A stretch of 64,000 nt of DNA from Nectonema munidae (Eukaryota; Nematomorpha; Nectonematoida; Nectonematidae). Positions within the stretch are counted from its first letter, which is position 1, and every line of letters begins with the position of its first letter. A program made the position numbers and the translations under genes. A model generated the notes under the pieces. The model did not search any database. It was not told where the DNA came from and saw only the letters and a list, made by a program, of their open reading frames with translations. Positions 13,618 to 25,438 of this stretch are shown here, piece by piece. The stretch spans positions 186,001-250,000 of the forward strand of contig JAUIRK010000971.1 in the NCBI GenBank assembly GCA_030549495.1, written 5' to 3'.

Positions 13618-13940
13618 CTAAATTGTCTTTTTTTTGTTCGAAATTGTCTTTTTCAACTCTAATTTGTCTTTTTTAAGTTCTAAATTGTCTTTTTAAATTC
13701 TAATTTGTCTTTTTTAAGTCCTAAATTGTCTTTTTCAATTCTAATTTGTCTTTTTTAAGTCCTAAATTGTCTTTACCAATTCTAATTTGTCATTTTTAAG
13801 TCCTAAATTGTCTTTTTCAATTCTTATTTGTCTTTTTTAACTCCTAAATTGTATTTTTAAATTTTAATCTGTATTTTAGAAAGAGCGTTTAGTATTGAAA
13901 AAAGACAATTTAGAATTGAAAAAAGACAATTTAAAAGTTA
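13618..13940. repeat. ~44 bp minisatellite of TAAATTGTCTTTTT / TAATTTGTCTTTTT units with an inverted tail
   Basis: Alternating units CTAAATTGTCTTTTT and CTAATTTGTCTTTTTTAAG repeat about every 22 bp (44 bp higher-order) from 13618 to about 13875. At 13895-13933 the same motif occurs in reverse complement (AAAAGACAATTTA twice), so the array can fold back on itself. It abuts the foldback element at 13950. Confidence 0.85.
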
Positions 13941-14011
13941 AAATGGTGTATATTCTAACTTGGATGAATGCGAGTATGCAAATTTCATTAAGTTTATCCA
14001 CACAAGTCAAG

Positions 14012-14058
14012 TCAATCGAAGACTATTTTCGACATACTTGGGCCTCATCAGTTGGATG
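14012..14058 (-). ncRNA. Hammerhead-ribozyme-like motif (left arm)
   Basis: The minus strand shows CTGATGA, a 3-bp stem II (GGC...GTC), GAAA, a very short stem III region and the GTC cleavage triplet. Stem I is formed by the CATCCAA upstream of CTGATGA with the TTCGATTG after GTC (5 of 6 pairs). All invariant core bases are present. Stem III is imperfect (A opposite G at its second pair). A minimal stem III is known from hammerheads of Penelope-like elements and retrozymes. Activity is not shown. Confidence 0.5.
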
Positions 14059-14101
14059 ATGGTTGCTATGCACATTTATTTGGATCAAACTGAAAATTAA
14101 C

Positions 14102-14150
14102 CTTCAACCAACTGATGAAACCAAAAAGGTCTAAACCAGTCTTGGATTGG
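14102..14150 (+). ncRNA. Hammerhead-ribozyme-like motif (right arm), core mutated
   Basis: CTGATGA lies at 14112-14118. Stem II is ACC/GGT, then TAAA stands where GAAA is expected, then a minimal stem III CCAG and the GTC triplet at 14139-14141. Stem I pairs CAACCAA with TTGGATTG with one bulged A. The changed G of the GAAA box should abolish cleavage. Confidence 0.5.
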
Positions 14151-14212
14151 CTTGACTTGTGCAATAACCTTAATCACATTTGCATACTCGCATTTATCCA
14201 AAGTTAGAATAT

Positions 14213-15300
14213 ATATCTTTTAAATTATTTATTTGTTTGTTTGTTGGTTGGCTATAGCAATAAAATAATATAGCTAATATAATATAGCAAATTTCTATAG
14301 TATTCGTAAATAAAATAAGTATAGTGTTATTTGGTAATTAATATTAATAAATCAAAAGTATAGTTACAAGGAATAAATCTCACTAACTAAATATTTAATA
14401 AGCGAAGTATATAACTAATAACGAACTAATTTAAACAATTACTAAATTTGAGTAATAAATCATTATAATTCTATTTATTCTCAATATTATTTTATAAAAA
14501 AATTCTTCATTCAGAAAAGAAGAGAATTGATGATCTCAAGTTAAATCTGTCGAATGTTATATAAAAGAAAATGGGACAGCATCATACTTTCATTTTTAAG
14601 ATAATACAGTAAATTTATCTGCATTGATGAAGAGTTGAAAAATTTATATTTTTTAAAAGTATGTCTTTTAACCGCTGTTTACCAACCCATCGAGAACGCG
14701 CGAAAAATCGCGTATTTTATAAAGAGAAATGGCCCATTGAAGACTTTTTACTTTAAATATTATTCAATTCTTTTAAAATTTTTAATGTCTCTAATAATGA
14801 GAAATCATATAGCTATGAAAGAAGTTTTTTTCATAAATAAAGAAAAAATAAAATTAATTTTTTGAAATAAAAAATTTTTTAATTTTGTTTTAAAGAAATT
14901 TGTTTGAGTCTGAGAAAAAGTACAGTATGTAAAAAAAAAGTAGTATACAAGCAATGTGAACCACAATTTCAATCAAAAAAATATGACAACAAAATCAAAC
15001 TCATTTTCAAACTTGATTTATCTTACTTTACCTTCAGTGGCGTACCAAAAGGGGCAAAAGGAGAGGCGGTCCAAGGGAAGAAGCCTCGGGAGTAGAATTT
15101 ATTTGCATTAATACAATCTATTTTTATCATGAATAAAATTTAACGCGAAATATTTTAGACTCAAATAGTGTGGTGTAATAATGGTTTTCTACACATTTTA
15201 TTCCAATTTTCCATACCTATTTACATGGATTTTTTTAAGTTCTGGTCGTTTTAGTGTGTTATTTAAAATTTTTAGGAGTCGTAAAAGATAGATACTCAGA
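14213..15300. other. AT-rich intergenic DNA
   Basis: No gene recognised. A fragment beginning CAGTGGCGTACCAAAAGGGG at about 15034 resembles the GC-rich termini of common invertebrate MITEs, but no partner end was found. Confidence 0.4.
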
Positions 15301-15523
15301 AGGCCGTAACCAGAAAAAATATTGAGAGGGGGGGGGGGCAAAATCTAAAAAAAATTACTATCAGCGTGACGAAATCTTGTTCTTAATATTCTTAACTTCG
15401 TCATTTGTATAGAAGTTATATGTTCTAAAATTCATTTAAATTGACCAAATAATTGTAATTGTGTTTAAACTGAAATACTTAGATAGGTCAACTGCCCCTT
15501 CTCGCTCAACTCTGGTTACGAGC
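15301..15523. mobile_element. Small inverted-repeat element
   Basis: AGGCCGTAACCAGA at the left and TCTGGTTACGAGC at the right are inverted copies. The interior holds a poly-G run and no ORF. The same GTAACCAG/CTGGTTAC terminus type is common in MITEs. Target duplication unclear. Confidence 0.45.
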
Positions 15524-16789
15524 ATATGCAAGGATACACATAAGCATACATAATCATATATCGATATAAATACATACAAATAGGTAAAAACCATTACTTA
15601 ATAAGAAGAAGGGAAAAATCTTATTTTATTGAAAAAAAAGTTTAGGAGCGTAGAAAAAAAATAAAAGATTTGTAAAAATGTGTTTATTGAAAATTACAAA
15701 CATAACAATCCTCCTTAACATCACAATGAATCACGCAATTATAGAGATTATAATATTATTAATTTGTGATTTGGATGCGTTATAATGATGATTTATAATG
15801 TTAATAAATTTTTAAAAAATCACTCCATAGTTTGCAAACTCAATATCTCATAAAACCAGAAATCTACTATAATTTTTTTATAGGGTGAAAGGATCTCATT
15901 TTATAAAAAGGAATCATAAGTTTTTTACTATACCTCAAGTTAAAATTTGGATGATCGCTATTGAAATAAAAGCATAAAACTGAAAATAGGAGGAGAGCAA
16001 TTATTTATATAACGGTGTAAAAAAAGCATAATTTCAGAATTTATACATAATTAGATTATCACACAAGATGCAATACAGGACATATAAATTGTGATGGAGA
16101 AAGACGAAAGGAGTATAACAAAATTTTGGCTGACGAGTCTAACTGCTTGTTTCTGAAGTTTCTGTAATGTCGAAATCGAAAAAATGCCACAAACTATTAT
16201 AGAATAAATGTGGAAAAATCAGAGATTTATTTCTTTGGTGTTTCATAGATATTATAAATGCATTTTATATCTATATGAAATTAAAATTATAGAATTTATT
16301 CTGTTACAAATATGGAATAATATAAACTTTCCAAGTGAGGATATTATTGATCCAAAGACCCATTGTTTTTTTCAACAAAATAAGTACCAATTAGGAGCAA
16401 ATCATAGGTATATGTATGAGAAAAATACATGGATTGGAATTTAGACAAGTTAACCTAAAACACTCGCATGTGTGAACGGGTTTTTGCCTCAGCTCTCAAT
16501 TTTGAAAGCATGGGTCAAATTTTTTCTTATATGAGCCACAATAAAAGTTCCATGTAAAGTCTTTAAATTAATTCAAAATAATAAGAATATATTTTTTTGT
16601 GCTTGTAAACAATATATTTACTAAAATTTTTAATTTAACGCCATCTATTATGAATTTTTATTCCCAAATATACAAATTATTGTAATATAAGCCATAAACT
16701 AATGCAATTATGAAAAATTTTAACAAGTATATTTAGTATTTGTATTACATATGGGCTTTTTACATCTTTCTCATTTCTCTTTTTTGGGT
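15524..16789. other. AT-rich intergenic DNA
   Basis: No coding or RNA feature recognised. The ORF at 16208-16444 has no recognisable motif and biased low-complexity composition. Confidence 0.4.
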
Positions 16790-17560
16790 CTACAAAAACG
16801 CATATATAGCAATAGCCCTGAGAAGAGGTTGTAGGTTGAACAATAACTTGTTCGATTCATTAAAAGTTGATCAAATCCCTTGTTATACGATGAGTAGGAG
16901 GATCATTGCATCTTAGTTTCATCGAAAGTTCACTCAATTTTAGAGATAGGTGGATTGGGCGTTTGAATTATCAAAATGTCTAAGCATTTTATTTCTAACA
17001 TTAACACCAGACTCTCATCTGTTAGGTCCTCTGAAATCTCAATTTTACCCAAATGTTACTAAGCTAGAAGATATACAACTTTGACATTTTTAAGCATATT
17101 TGTGGGGCTGATAGTTTTAAATCTTTCAAGTGAAGATGTCTGATTGTGTGAGGGATGAATCTTCAAGTTGCTCTGTATGTATCACAAATAGTGTAGCCAT
17201 TGTGTTTAGTCCATTCACAAAGTTCATGCGAAGTGAAAAAGGGGTCAGTATCCTTGATGTAAATTTCAGCTTTATACAAGCCTATTGACTATTCCTTCAG
17301 ATGAAAAATATCTTTATTGCTCAATACAGGACATATATTTCGCGTTTAAAAATAAAATAAGTACGCGCTTCATTGCAATGATAACATTTGATGCCATAGT
17401 GCGGTAGTTTTTATCCATCATAAATTGTGAGTAATAATCGTCCTCCAAACTTATTTAGTTGCTCATCTATTCTCACGTAATCTTGGCGAGTAAAACATTC
17501 AGGAGAGACTTTATAAAAAAAAAAAAATTTATGAATCAAAATAAACTTTATTGAATATTT
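16790..17560 (-). mobile_element. piggyBac-family transposase relic (copy 3)
   Basis: The minus strand reads SPECFTRQDYVRIDEQLNKF, matching the piggyBac block that normally reads E.YV.IDEQL..FRGRC. It is followed by HYGIK and EARTYF, and later by SHELCEWTKHNGYTICDTYR and RRFIP-like text near 17160-17210, which matches the conserved GT.R.NR..IP block of the same family. Several stops and frame changes interrupt it. It is diverged from the other two piggyBac relics in the window, so it belongs to a different lineage. Terminal repeats were not identified. Confidence 0.65.
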
Positions 17561-18989
17561 TTTATTATATTCATCAATAATAATAATAAAATTCATTGCA
17601 GCTTTGACATGATATATAAAATCCGATGTTTAGCCTGACAAATATAAAATAAATAAGCTATATATGCTAACAATTGAGACATTGAGAATTTTTGGTAAAA
17701 AACCTTCAAGCATTCAAACGAAATTGATTCATATGTGAATAATAAAATTACAAAATTTTTATAAAATATGATATAAAAACACAATTATATAATAAATTTA
17801 AAAAAAGTGATATGAAATATTTTTCTTGAAATTATTGCAAAGGAAGAATGCAATTTTTAAAGTCTAATTTTAAATATTATCCTTTTTTCACGTCGATTAT
17901 GAAATAGTAGAATTTTGAAAATACGATCCTTGCAAAGGTTCGATAAATCAAAAAAAACTTTGACAAATTAGAATAGAAAAATAAAAAATATTTACAATTA
18001 AAATTATAGAAAGAAACATACTTTTTGTTTTGTTGTTGCAATTGGCACTCGATATTTAAGTACAAATCAAAAAATAGATAGATAACGCAAACACATACAA
18101 AGCAGGTAATAAATTTGTTGTATAAAAGTGTCTCAAGAAATAATCTATACGAAAATTTGCCTTTAATACAAGAGGAGAGAACTTCATAAACGGATTAAAT
18201 TTCTTCTCATTTTGCCCCACTGTGGACACCTTTTTTTCTGAAAATCATGGAGACAATTAGAGTCAGTGAATTCTTACAATGAATATTTTGTATGTGGCTA
18301 TCGTTACATCTTTTTATTGATGAATAATTTGTACAAAAACTAACACAGAACAGAACGCAGATAAAGTGTTCAATACATTATAATTTATAAATATATATAA
18401 GTAACTTAAAAGAAGGTTGCATCAAATTTTGTTGTAGTACAATGTAAAATATACTGTAAAACTTCTTTAGTAAAGTAGAGGTTCAAAATATGGAGTGAAC
18501 TATTCTGCCTTTCCTTTTGGCAAAAAAATTCTGAATCTACATCTCTTATATTTTCTGCAAAATGTCTGCTAACATTTGTAATTTCTTCCAATCTGAAAAG
18601 TGAAGAGAAAAACCAAAGTATGAAAGGGGTCATTCATAAAGTACGTTCGTAATAATAAGGGGAAGTGGGAGGGGAGGGAAGGGGGTCTCTTAAAAAGCTC
18701 TCATATCTCCCTCCATTGCTTGCTACGAAGGCTATAAAATATATATTCATAAAGTGCTTCTAGAGTCTACTGATAACGTGCGTATCCATAAGGGGGGATT
18801 GAGTATGTTTTGAATGGCAGTGCATAAACAGTGCAATGCTTGAATAAGTCATTCTGTTCACCATTTGTCACTAAGTTTGTAAATAATATTTCACGACAGA
18901 TTTATTCCGCCATTACATCAATCGTTGTATGGAAGAAAATTGAGCCAAGATCAACTAGAAGGACCAAAAAAATTCACCATAAAGGTCCG
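17561..18989. other. AT-rich intergenic DNA with a repeat-like fragment
   Basis: No gene recognised. At about 18628-18780 the phrase GGGGTCATTCATAAAGTACG and a second ATTCATAAAGTGC resemble the terminus of a widespread invertebrate MITE type. A similar GGGCGTTCATAAATGATGTC occurs at about 36498. Confidence 0.35.
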
Positions 18990-20870
18990 AATACGTCAAT
19001 TGACGTCTATATATCAAATATCAAAATTATCTTGAATTTCTTCAAATAAAAATTAAAAAAATAATGAAAAAATTTATTAAAGTTAAAAAACAAATATTAA
19101 ATGCAAGTTTTGCATTTTTTACCCCACATGTACCACAAATTGGCTTTTTACAGCCACAACATAAATCAGTAGTTCTATTCTTGCAATTTTTGTTGGAACA
19201 AGTTCTACGCTTTTGCGGTAAGCATCTTTCGATAGTTTGTGAAAATTCCTTCTCCTCATGAATTTTATATCCAGTCAATTGTTCACTAAGTTGTTGCAAA
19301 AATTTCAACCATGATAAATTAGAATTATTAACTTTATTGTAAAGTATCCAATTATTTATTGAGGCCATGTCCATGATATTGTAAAAAACTTGTACGGGCC
19401 ATCTTCTACTGGCTGCTTTTGTTAAATACAATCTCATCATTTGGTCAAACACATCGACACCTGACTTTGTTTGATTATAAAAAAGAACAGTTTCCAGTTT
19501 TTCTTCTGGTTTTTCTCAGTTGGTACTTGAACATCCTGGTACATTCTGCTGACAATGATGACAGATTTGAACTTCTTTCATTGTTACTTCGTAAGAGTGA
19601 GGAATCGATGTTCTTTTGATTTCAAGGCTAAAGTATGATAAAGTGCCTTCTTTTATTTCAAGATGAAAGGTATATCTTTCCTTATGTTTCGAATGATACC
19701 AACCAAGCTACACTTTTTTGATGGAGTTGCACAGCCAAGTTGAGTGATGTGAAGTAGTTATCGCAAGTAATACTGTACCCTCTGTTATAATAAGGCGTGA
19801 ACAACTTCATAACAACTTCAGTTGGAGAGCTTGCACTATTTTGAGTGGTGTTGTCTTTGCCAAGGTAAGGAAACCTATCCACCAAATATTTTGTGTCTAG
19901 GTCAACAGCAAGCCAAAACTTTATGCCGTATTTATCAGGCTTGTTATACATGAATTGAATAAACTTGCATATATATTTGCACGGCATAAGTTGTTCGTCC
20001 ACAGTGATAAATGCCCCTAGAACAAAGCATTTTTGGCTGTTTTGTATAAATTCATTCAACACTGAAGAAATGAAACAAATTTATCTTGGACAAATCGAAT
20101 TTTCCTTTCACTTTTGTAGTCAAAAAGAAGAAACTTCATTATTTCTAAAAACCGTGTACGTGCCATAGTACTGGGAAAAATTTCACAACCCCATGCTTTA
20201 TTCCACATACTTTTTATAGGTAAGTTTTTTGCACCAATAGCTCCTCTAGTGAATATCAAGCTTATAAACTTTTCTAATTCTTCTAAAGAAACATTCCAAT
20301 CCTCATTTTTTGTTACTCTATTAGCTTCTGCAATTGTGCACTGCTGAATGAATCTAAGCATTTTTTCAGAAAAAAAAGAAGTCGAAAGGAAGAAAGTGGA
20401 CTGTTTTTTTCTGTATGAGTGATAGCATAAATTGTTGGACCTGGCGAAAATCCTGTTATGTTTTGTTGTTGAACGCGTACTCTCTTCAATTCATTTTTTG
20501 AGATTTTTATCCAACTTGTTTTGTCTTTACTGATAAAGATGTCTGAATTTTACTGATTTTCGCTATCTTCGCTTTCATCTTCAACTTCTTCACTATCACA
20601 AGAAAAAGGAGTATCACTAGAATTGCAAAAACTCTGCTCAAAAAGGAAGATTCCATTCTCATCTTCATCCGAAAAATCATTGCCAGATTTATCTTCTCCA
20701 CTAGAAAAAAGCATATCCATGATGATCAAAAAAAATTGCAAGACAAAGAAATGAATGAGAAGCAAAGAATGAAGCAAAAAAAACTAATAATATACTTATT
20801 CGTATATGTATGAATCAATATAAAAGTTAGACGTCAATTAACGCAGATGGTCATTTATGTCAAAATGACA
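18990..20870 (-). mobile_element. piggyBac-family DNA transposon (copy 1), most complete relic
   Basis: On the minus strand the parts are in order. First is an acidic N-terminal region rich in D, E and S (20550-20777). Next is the N-terminal part of the transposase (20056-20361: EELEKFISLIFTRGAIGAKN, IKSMWNK). The DDD core follows at 19682-20062 (VDEQLMPCKY..., KPDKYGIKFWLAVD, TCDNYFTS). The C-terminus at 19042-19452 carries the Cys-rich finger (CSNKNCKNRTTDLCCGCKKP). Frame breaks separate these blocks, so no intact protein is made. Matching inverted sequence TAGACGTCAATT lies just outside both ends (18990-19009 inverted, 20828-20847), which probably marks the termini. Expected TTAA target sites are not clean. 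Confidence 0.85.
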
Positions 20871-20937
20871 CATCACCTTGAAGTTGAATTCTTCAAAGAT
20901 AAAATAACACATTTTTGCTGTCAATCACTAATATCAT

Positions 20938-21313
20938 TGAAATTTCAATACTCTAATTGCAAAAAATGAGTCAGGAAATTAGATCAGCATGGCCGATTTG
21001 ATATAAAAAAAATAATTTTATTTAAAATTCGAATAATATTTTTACTTTTGGACATTTTGATATCCTAAATGCAAAAATGAAAGGAAATGAAATCAGCATG
21101 ATTGATTCAGTATAAAAATATATATTTTATTTTAAATTTGAATAATATTTTTGAACACAATTTTAAGCCAAAACAGCAAATTTGATAGACACTTTCATAA
21201 ATTTTCACACCCTAATTAGTGAAAACAAAGGGCGAAATCCAATCAGCATGTCGATTTGTTATAAAAAAAAATTAATTTTATTTAAATTTTCGTAAGTAAT
21301 TTTATGATCAATC
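20938..21313. repeat. Degenerate ~114 bp tandem repeat, three units
   Basis: Three diverged units share ATCAGCATG...GATT...TATAAAAA...ATTTTATTTAAA..CGAATAATATTTTT. They start near 20938, 21052 and 21200. Non-coding. Confidence 0.6.
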
Positions 21314-23139
21314 AAATTTTGATTGTCATTTACCAAAAAGTTGAAATCTTTATTGCAAAAATATGTATATATAAGTGTTATGTGTTCCAATATATATATA
21401 TATATATATGATTAAAAATTTTCAAGGATGTATCTAATATAAAGACTAATTTATAAGTTAGACATTATAATATAAAATTTTGTTGAAAAAAGTATCAATT
21501 TGATTTTGATTGACAGTTTTTGAGATGAGAGTGTCATTCAACTATCATTAAAATGGTTTTAAAAGATGGAGCTAACGATTATATAAAAATTCAAAAAAGT
21601 TTGAGGGCATATAATTAGCCAATTTTGTACAATAGAAATTTTAGTTGAGAGGGGAGGGGGCTAAAATGGTCATCCCACCCCCACCCCCTCCTGTCACTGA
21701 TAAGGGAAAAGCGTTTATAGTGGAACTCACAACCAAATGAAACACTGGAATACACAGATGTACCATTTGATTTGTATTGTCAATCAATTAAAGAAAAGTT
21801 GGAGCGGATATTAGCAATATTTGTGATTTCTATTGGCTAAGTGAAGTTGAAAAAAGCATAAAAAGTTCATCGAGGAAGTAATATTGTCACAGTTGGATCA
21901 AATCGTGATTCACAGGAGGATAACGATGATACTAGACATGCATAGTGTGGTGAAGGTTTGTCCGAAAATAGTCAATTTTATGCGTACATATTTTATGTGT
22001 GGCCCCATATCACAACAAAATTATAGGATAATATTGATGTAACATTGATTATAAAAAATCTTGCTCATTGAAATACACACATGAAAGTTATAGTTTGCAA
22101 ACGGTAAATATATTTCTGATGTGACTATATGTGTTTAAGTAATACTGTAATATGCAAATCTTTGAATATAAAAACAAAGCACGAAATGAATTCATACAAA
22201 AAAAATAAGGCAAAGTTCCATTTATTCTTTCGTTCAATTTTAAAATTTTTCAAAACCAAATTCACGTTATCATTAACATACTTGCTCCTTTTGTAACACA
22301 TAAACATTGTCTCTTTGAGAATCTATAAAGAGTAAAAATAATCTGCTTTGAAAATATTTTGTGAAAATATTATTAAATAGAAAGATGATATCATAAATAT
22401 TCCATATATGATTTTTACTTCTTTTGAATCACAATGAAGTAACATATGCAAACAATAAAATTTGATACTTTTCTAGGTAAATCAAGTCAATACAAAAGTA
22501 AAATTTATATTTTTTGGTAAAAAATATACTGAAAGCTAAAATAGATTTTTAATATAAATAAATATTATTGAGATTATGTTAAGCCATGTTAAGTTTTAAA
22601 ATTGCTAAAGTTATTTGCATTATTTAAAAACAAGAATTTGTATATAATATATATGGGCTAGAATAAATTTGTTAATTTGTTAAATTATTATAGATGACCT
22701 TAAAATTCAAAAAATGTAACTTTTTTAACAAAAAATTAAATAAGTGAATAATTTCTTATATTATAGATGGCGTTAAATTTGAAAGATAATAATTTTCAAA
22801 TCAAACTGAGAAAGGAAGAAATTCTAAAAAATGAAAATCATTCCAAAATTTAGTTTAATACTAAAACAATATACAACATTTTTTTACTTTTTTCTCACTT
22901 TTTATTTATGGGAGTTTTATGGCATATATGAGTCTTTCGAGCTAGTACTAAATCATCCATCTTTCGAGGGCTAAAGAGTTATGGGTAAACCAATTTTTAA
23001 GAGATTTCGATAGTTAAATTGTTAAAATCGTTCATACGTTCATACTTATAAAGAGAGTTAGGAATTAAATATTGTTAAATCATCGTATAGAAATTAATTT
23101 CTTACAAGAAGGAAACAACATTAATATAAATAGAAAATA
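21314..23139. other. AT-rich intergenic DNA
   Basis: It contains a short (TA)n run near 21393-21410 and a G/C-rich patch near 21645-21700. Nothing coding was recognised. Confidence 0.4.
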
Positions 23140-23500
23140 TTAGTTGCCCAATATAGAGGCTTGAGGCAAGCCACGGCACAATTTGAATTGAAGACAAAGA
23201 ATCATCCAAACACACGTATTGTTCTCTTTTAGAAAAGTTGGATGACATAAAAGTAGAATCGGAATGGTAAAAACATGACATTTCAATTTACTTATTAATT
23301 TACCATGGTCAACACTAATGAAAGCATTAGTTAGATCCAATAAAATTGCAGTAATAACAGATTTAGATTGGATGCTCTCATATACAGAATCTTATAAAGA
23401 AGGAATGAAGATTTTGGATTGGATAATTTTTCTGAAACCCAAATTGTTTGTTGTAGATAAAATTATGAGAAATAAAATAATTATAAATCTAAAGATATAA
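23140..23500 (-). mobile_element. LINE (non-LTR retrotransposon) reverse transcriptase fragment
   Basis: The minus strand encodes LDLTNAFISVDHGKLISKLK and ...FKLCRGLPQASILGN. These match reverse transcriptase motif A (usual LxKAFDxVDH) and the RGLPQGSILGP block. The motif A aspartate is replaced by I, and the G of PQGS by A. Weaker homology (GFRK...) continues up to about 23500 in another frame. Only about 120 codons of the domain are left, so it is a dead 5'- and 3'-truncated copy of the Jockey/CR1 or RTE type. Confidence 0.75.
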
Positions 23501-23744
23501 TTAATTAGATACTGTTTTTTCTTACCTTTTTTATAAATAGGTATGAATTTATTTAATTAAAAAAATCGATATAGGAATTTTATCCAATAAGAAAAAAGTC
23601 TCAATGATTGTTAATGTGTGCCCTCAGCTTAGCAGTTGCATGACAGCAGCTTGATCTCTAAGACTCCAAACTCTTAACTTAAAATATGTGATCATTATCA
23701 TCAAGTATAATGCAAGCATATAGCTAAAGGTAGAAAGTACTTTG

Positions 23745-24675
23745 ATTCAGTACCCGCGCTAAAAAAATTATTTGGAGGGGGGCTGTAAAGGGGCAATAAA
23801 AATTGGGAGCGTTTTTTCACCAAACACACCCAAAAACACATCATTCATAAAACAACATAAGAGGTAGCAACAAAAACTATTTAAATCAAATAATCAGTGA
23901 AATTCAACAAAAAATTTCAATTAATCAATTGAGTTAAAAAGTAAAGGATATTAAAAGTTAGTAAAGCCTAAAGCAAGAGTTAGTACAATACATACTAAAA
24001 TATTATATTCATGATAAATATATATAAAAAAGAAAAAACAATTTAATAAAACTACAAATTATATTTCAAAATATTTTTGACCGTTTACTTACATAATATT
24101 TATCAAAACTTGTGCAAAGACGTATATGAAAGCTAAAATTTGGAATCAAAGATCATAACTATCTAGATATAACTATAAAGAGCATACTTATAACTTATCG
24201 TAAGAGATCGGAGCCTTGGGGATCGAACCCCTGACCTTCAACTTTTAAGCTAAGAGGTACACCCTAACAACCATTGAGGCTCATAATTATTAATTAAAAA
24301 TTTATTTTTCTTTTTTCAGTTTAATTTTTTTTTGTTTTGTATAAAAAAACAAAGTTTAAAGCTCTAAAAATAATATATAATTTTAAAAACTAGTTTTAGG
24401 TGTTTTTTAAATGTGTTTTTGGGTGAAAAGACCCGCCGATAAAAATTTACATTATGGAAAAATTTATTATCTTATCAGAAGAGGGCACTAAAAGTACTAT
24501 ATAAATTAGAAAAACAAATTGTTATAAAGGCATTTAATCATTTTCAAAGAGTTTTGTTTCCAATATATGGCATAAATGTTCTCAAAGTTACTTGCACAGC
24601 TATATGTTTTTATAATTTTTTCTTAAGTTCACTTGCCCCAAAAATATATAGGTAGCGCGGGCTCTGCTTTGATTT
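23745..24675. mobile_element. Inverted-repeat element (~930 bp) enclosing a tRNA-like sequence
   Basis: The ends share CCCGCGCTA (23753-23761, and inverted at about 24654-24662). Nested inner blocks also match in inverted orientation: TTTTTTCACCAAACACACCCAAAAACACAT on the left, in two runs, against the GTGTTTTTGGGTGAAAAGACCC block near 24412-24433. There is no ORF between them. Confidence 0.5.
24211..24282 (-). tRNA. tRNA-like sequence, probably a SINE head or tRNA pseudogene
   Basis: The minus strand begins GAGCCTC and ends GGCTC, giving an acceptor-like stem. It contains a near-perfect B box (GGGGTTCGATCCCC) and a D-arm-like TGGTTGTTAGGG. The T-arm is one base short and the anticodon arm pairs poorly (6-base loop), so a functional tRNA is unlikely. 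No anticodon is assigned. Confidence 0.4.
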
Positions 24676-25282
24676 GATTTTAAAATTTAAGCAACATTTT
24701 TCTCGCATAAGCTATAGAAATTTTACAAACCACCTGAACTAAACAATACTATTATACTTTTTCATAGCCATCTTTAAAGGTAACAAATCTTCTTTTATCT
24801 TTTAGTTATATTATCTAAATAAAAAAACAAATAGAATATCATGGATAATTTTAATACTTAAATGAAACTGGTATTTGTGACTCGATATTTTAAAATAGTG
24901 AAAGTAATATTAATAAGTTGTTCAAACTTGTATTAGAAATATAATTTAAAAGTGAATCAAAAAATTATGTATTTTAAAATTTTAGAATTTTTTTAATTTT
25001 TATACATGTTTTAATCCAGTTTTTTCTATATTTTTTAAACTTACCTTTAATAATAATTAAAAGATTTTATAATTATAATTAGTAAATGTCTAATTTAAAA
25101 TATTTTGATTTTAAATATATAATAAGTTCAATAAAATCATAGAAATTTATTTATCCTAATTTTAATATTTAAGTCGGTGTATTTCATTGTAAATAATAGG
25201 ATAAAATTAATTAAGCACAATAAGTATTTGAATGATAATTTCGCTTCAGAAATAAAGCCTTAACTAATATATTATCTGAAAC
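24676..25282. other. AT-rich intergenic DNA
   Basis: Nothing recognised. Composition is close to pure A/T. Confidence 0.5.
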
Positions 25283-25438
25283 CAGTAGTGGGATTCAAAT
25301 TTTTTGTCAGCCGGTTCTGTTACAAAAAAGTCAAATTTGTCAGCAAACAAACTGATTAGTTTTGGTTATTTCCCAATCAACAAAATTCCGTGAGACGCTT
25401 CTAACGAACCGGTGCTAACTGGCTGAATCCCACTACTG
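25283..25438. mobile_element. 156 bp hAT-type MITE with perfect 8-bp TSD
   Basis: Termini CAGTAGTGGGATTCA and TGAATCCCACTACTG are perfect 15-bp inverted repeats. The exact 8-bp repeat TCTGAAAC flanks the element (25275-25282 and 25439-25446). It is too small to code. The near-perfect ends suggest a fairly young insertion. Confidence 0.92.

Larger units (their letters stand above)
13950..14212. mobile_element. Foldback element with ~110-125 bp inverted arms, each carrying a hammerhead-like motif
   Basis: The left arm (13950-14062) and right arm (about 14086-14212) are inverted copies. They share TATTCTAACTT, ATGCGAGTATGCAAAT, ACAAGTCAAG and the CATCAGTTGG block. Only about 25 bp separate them, so the whole element can form a long hairpin. 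There is no coding capacity. Each arm contains the conserved pieces of a hammerhead ribozyme in divergent orientation. Confidence 0.75.
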
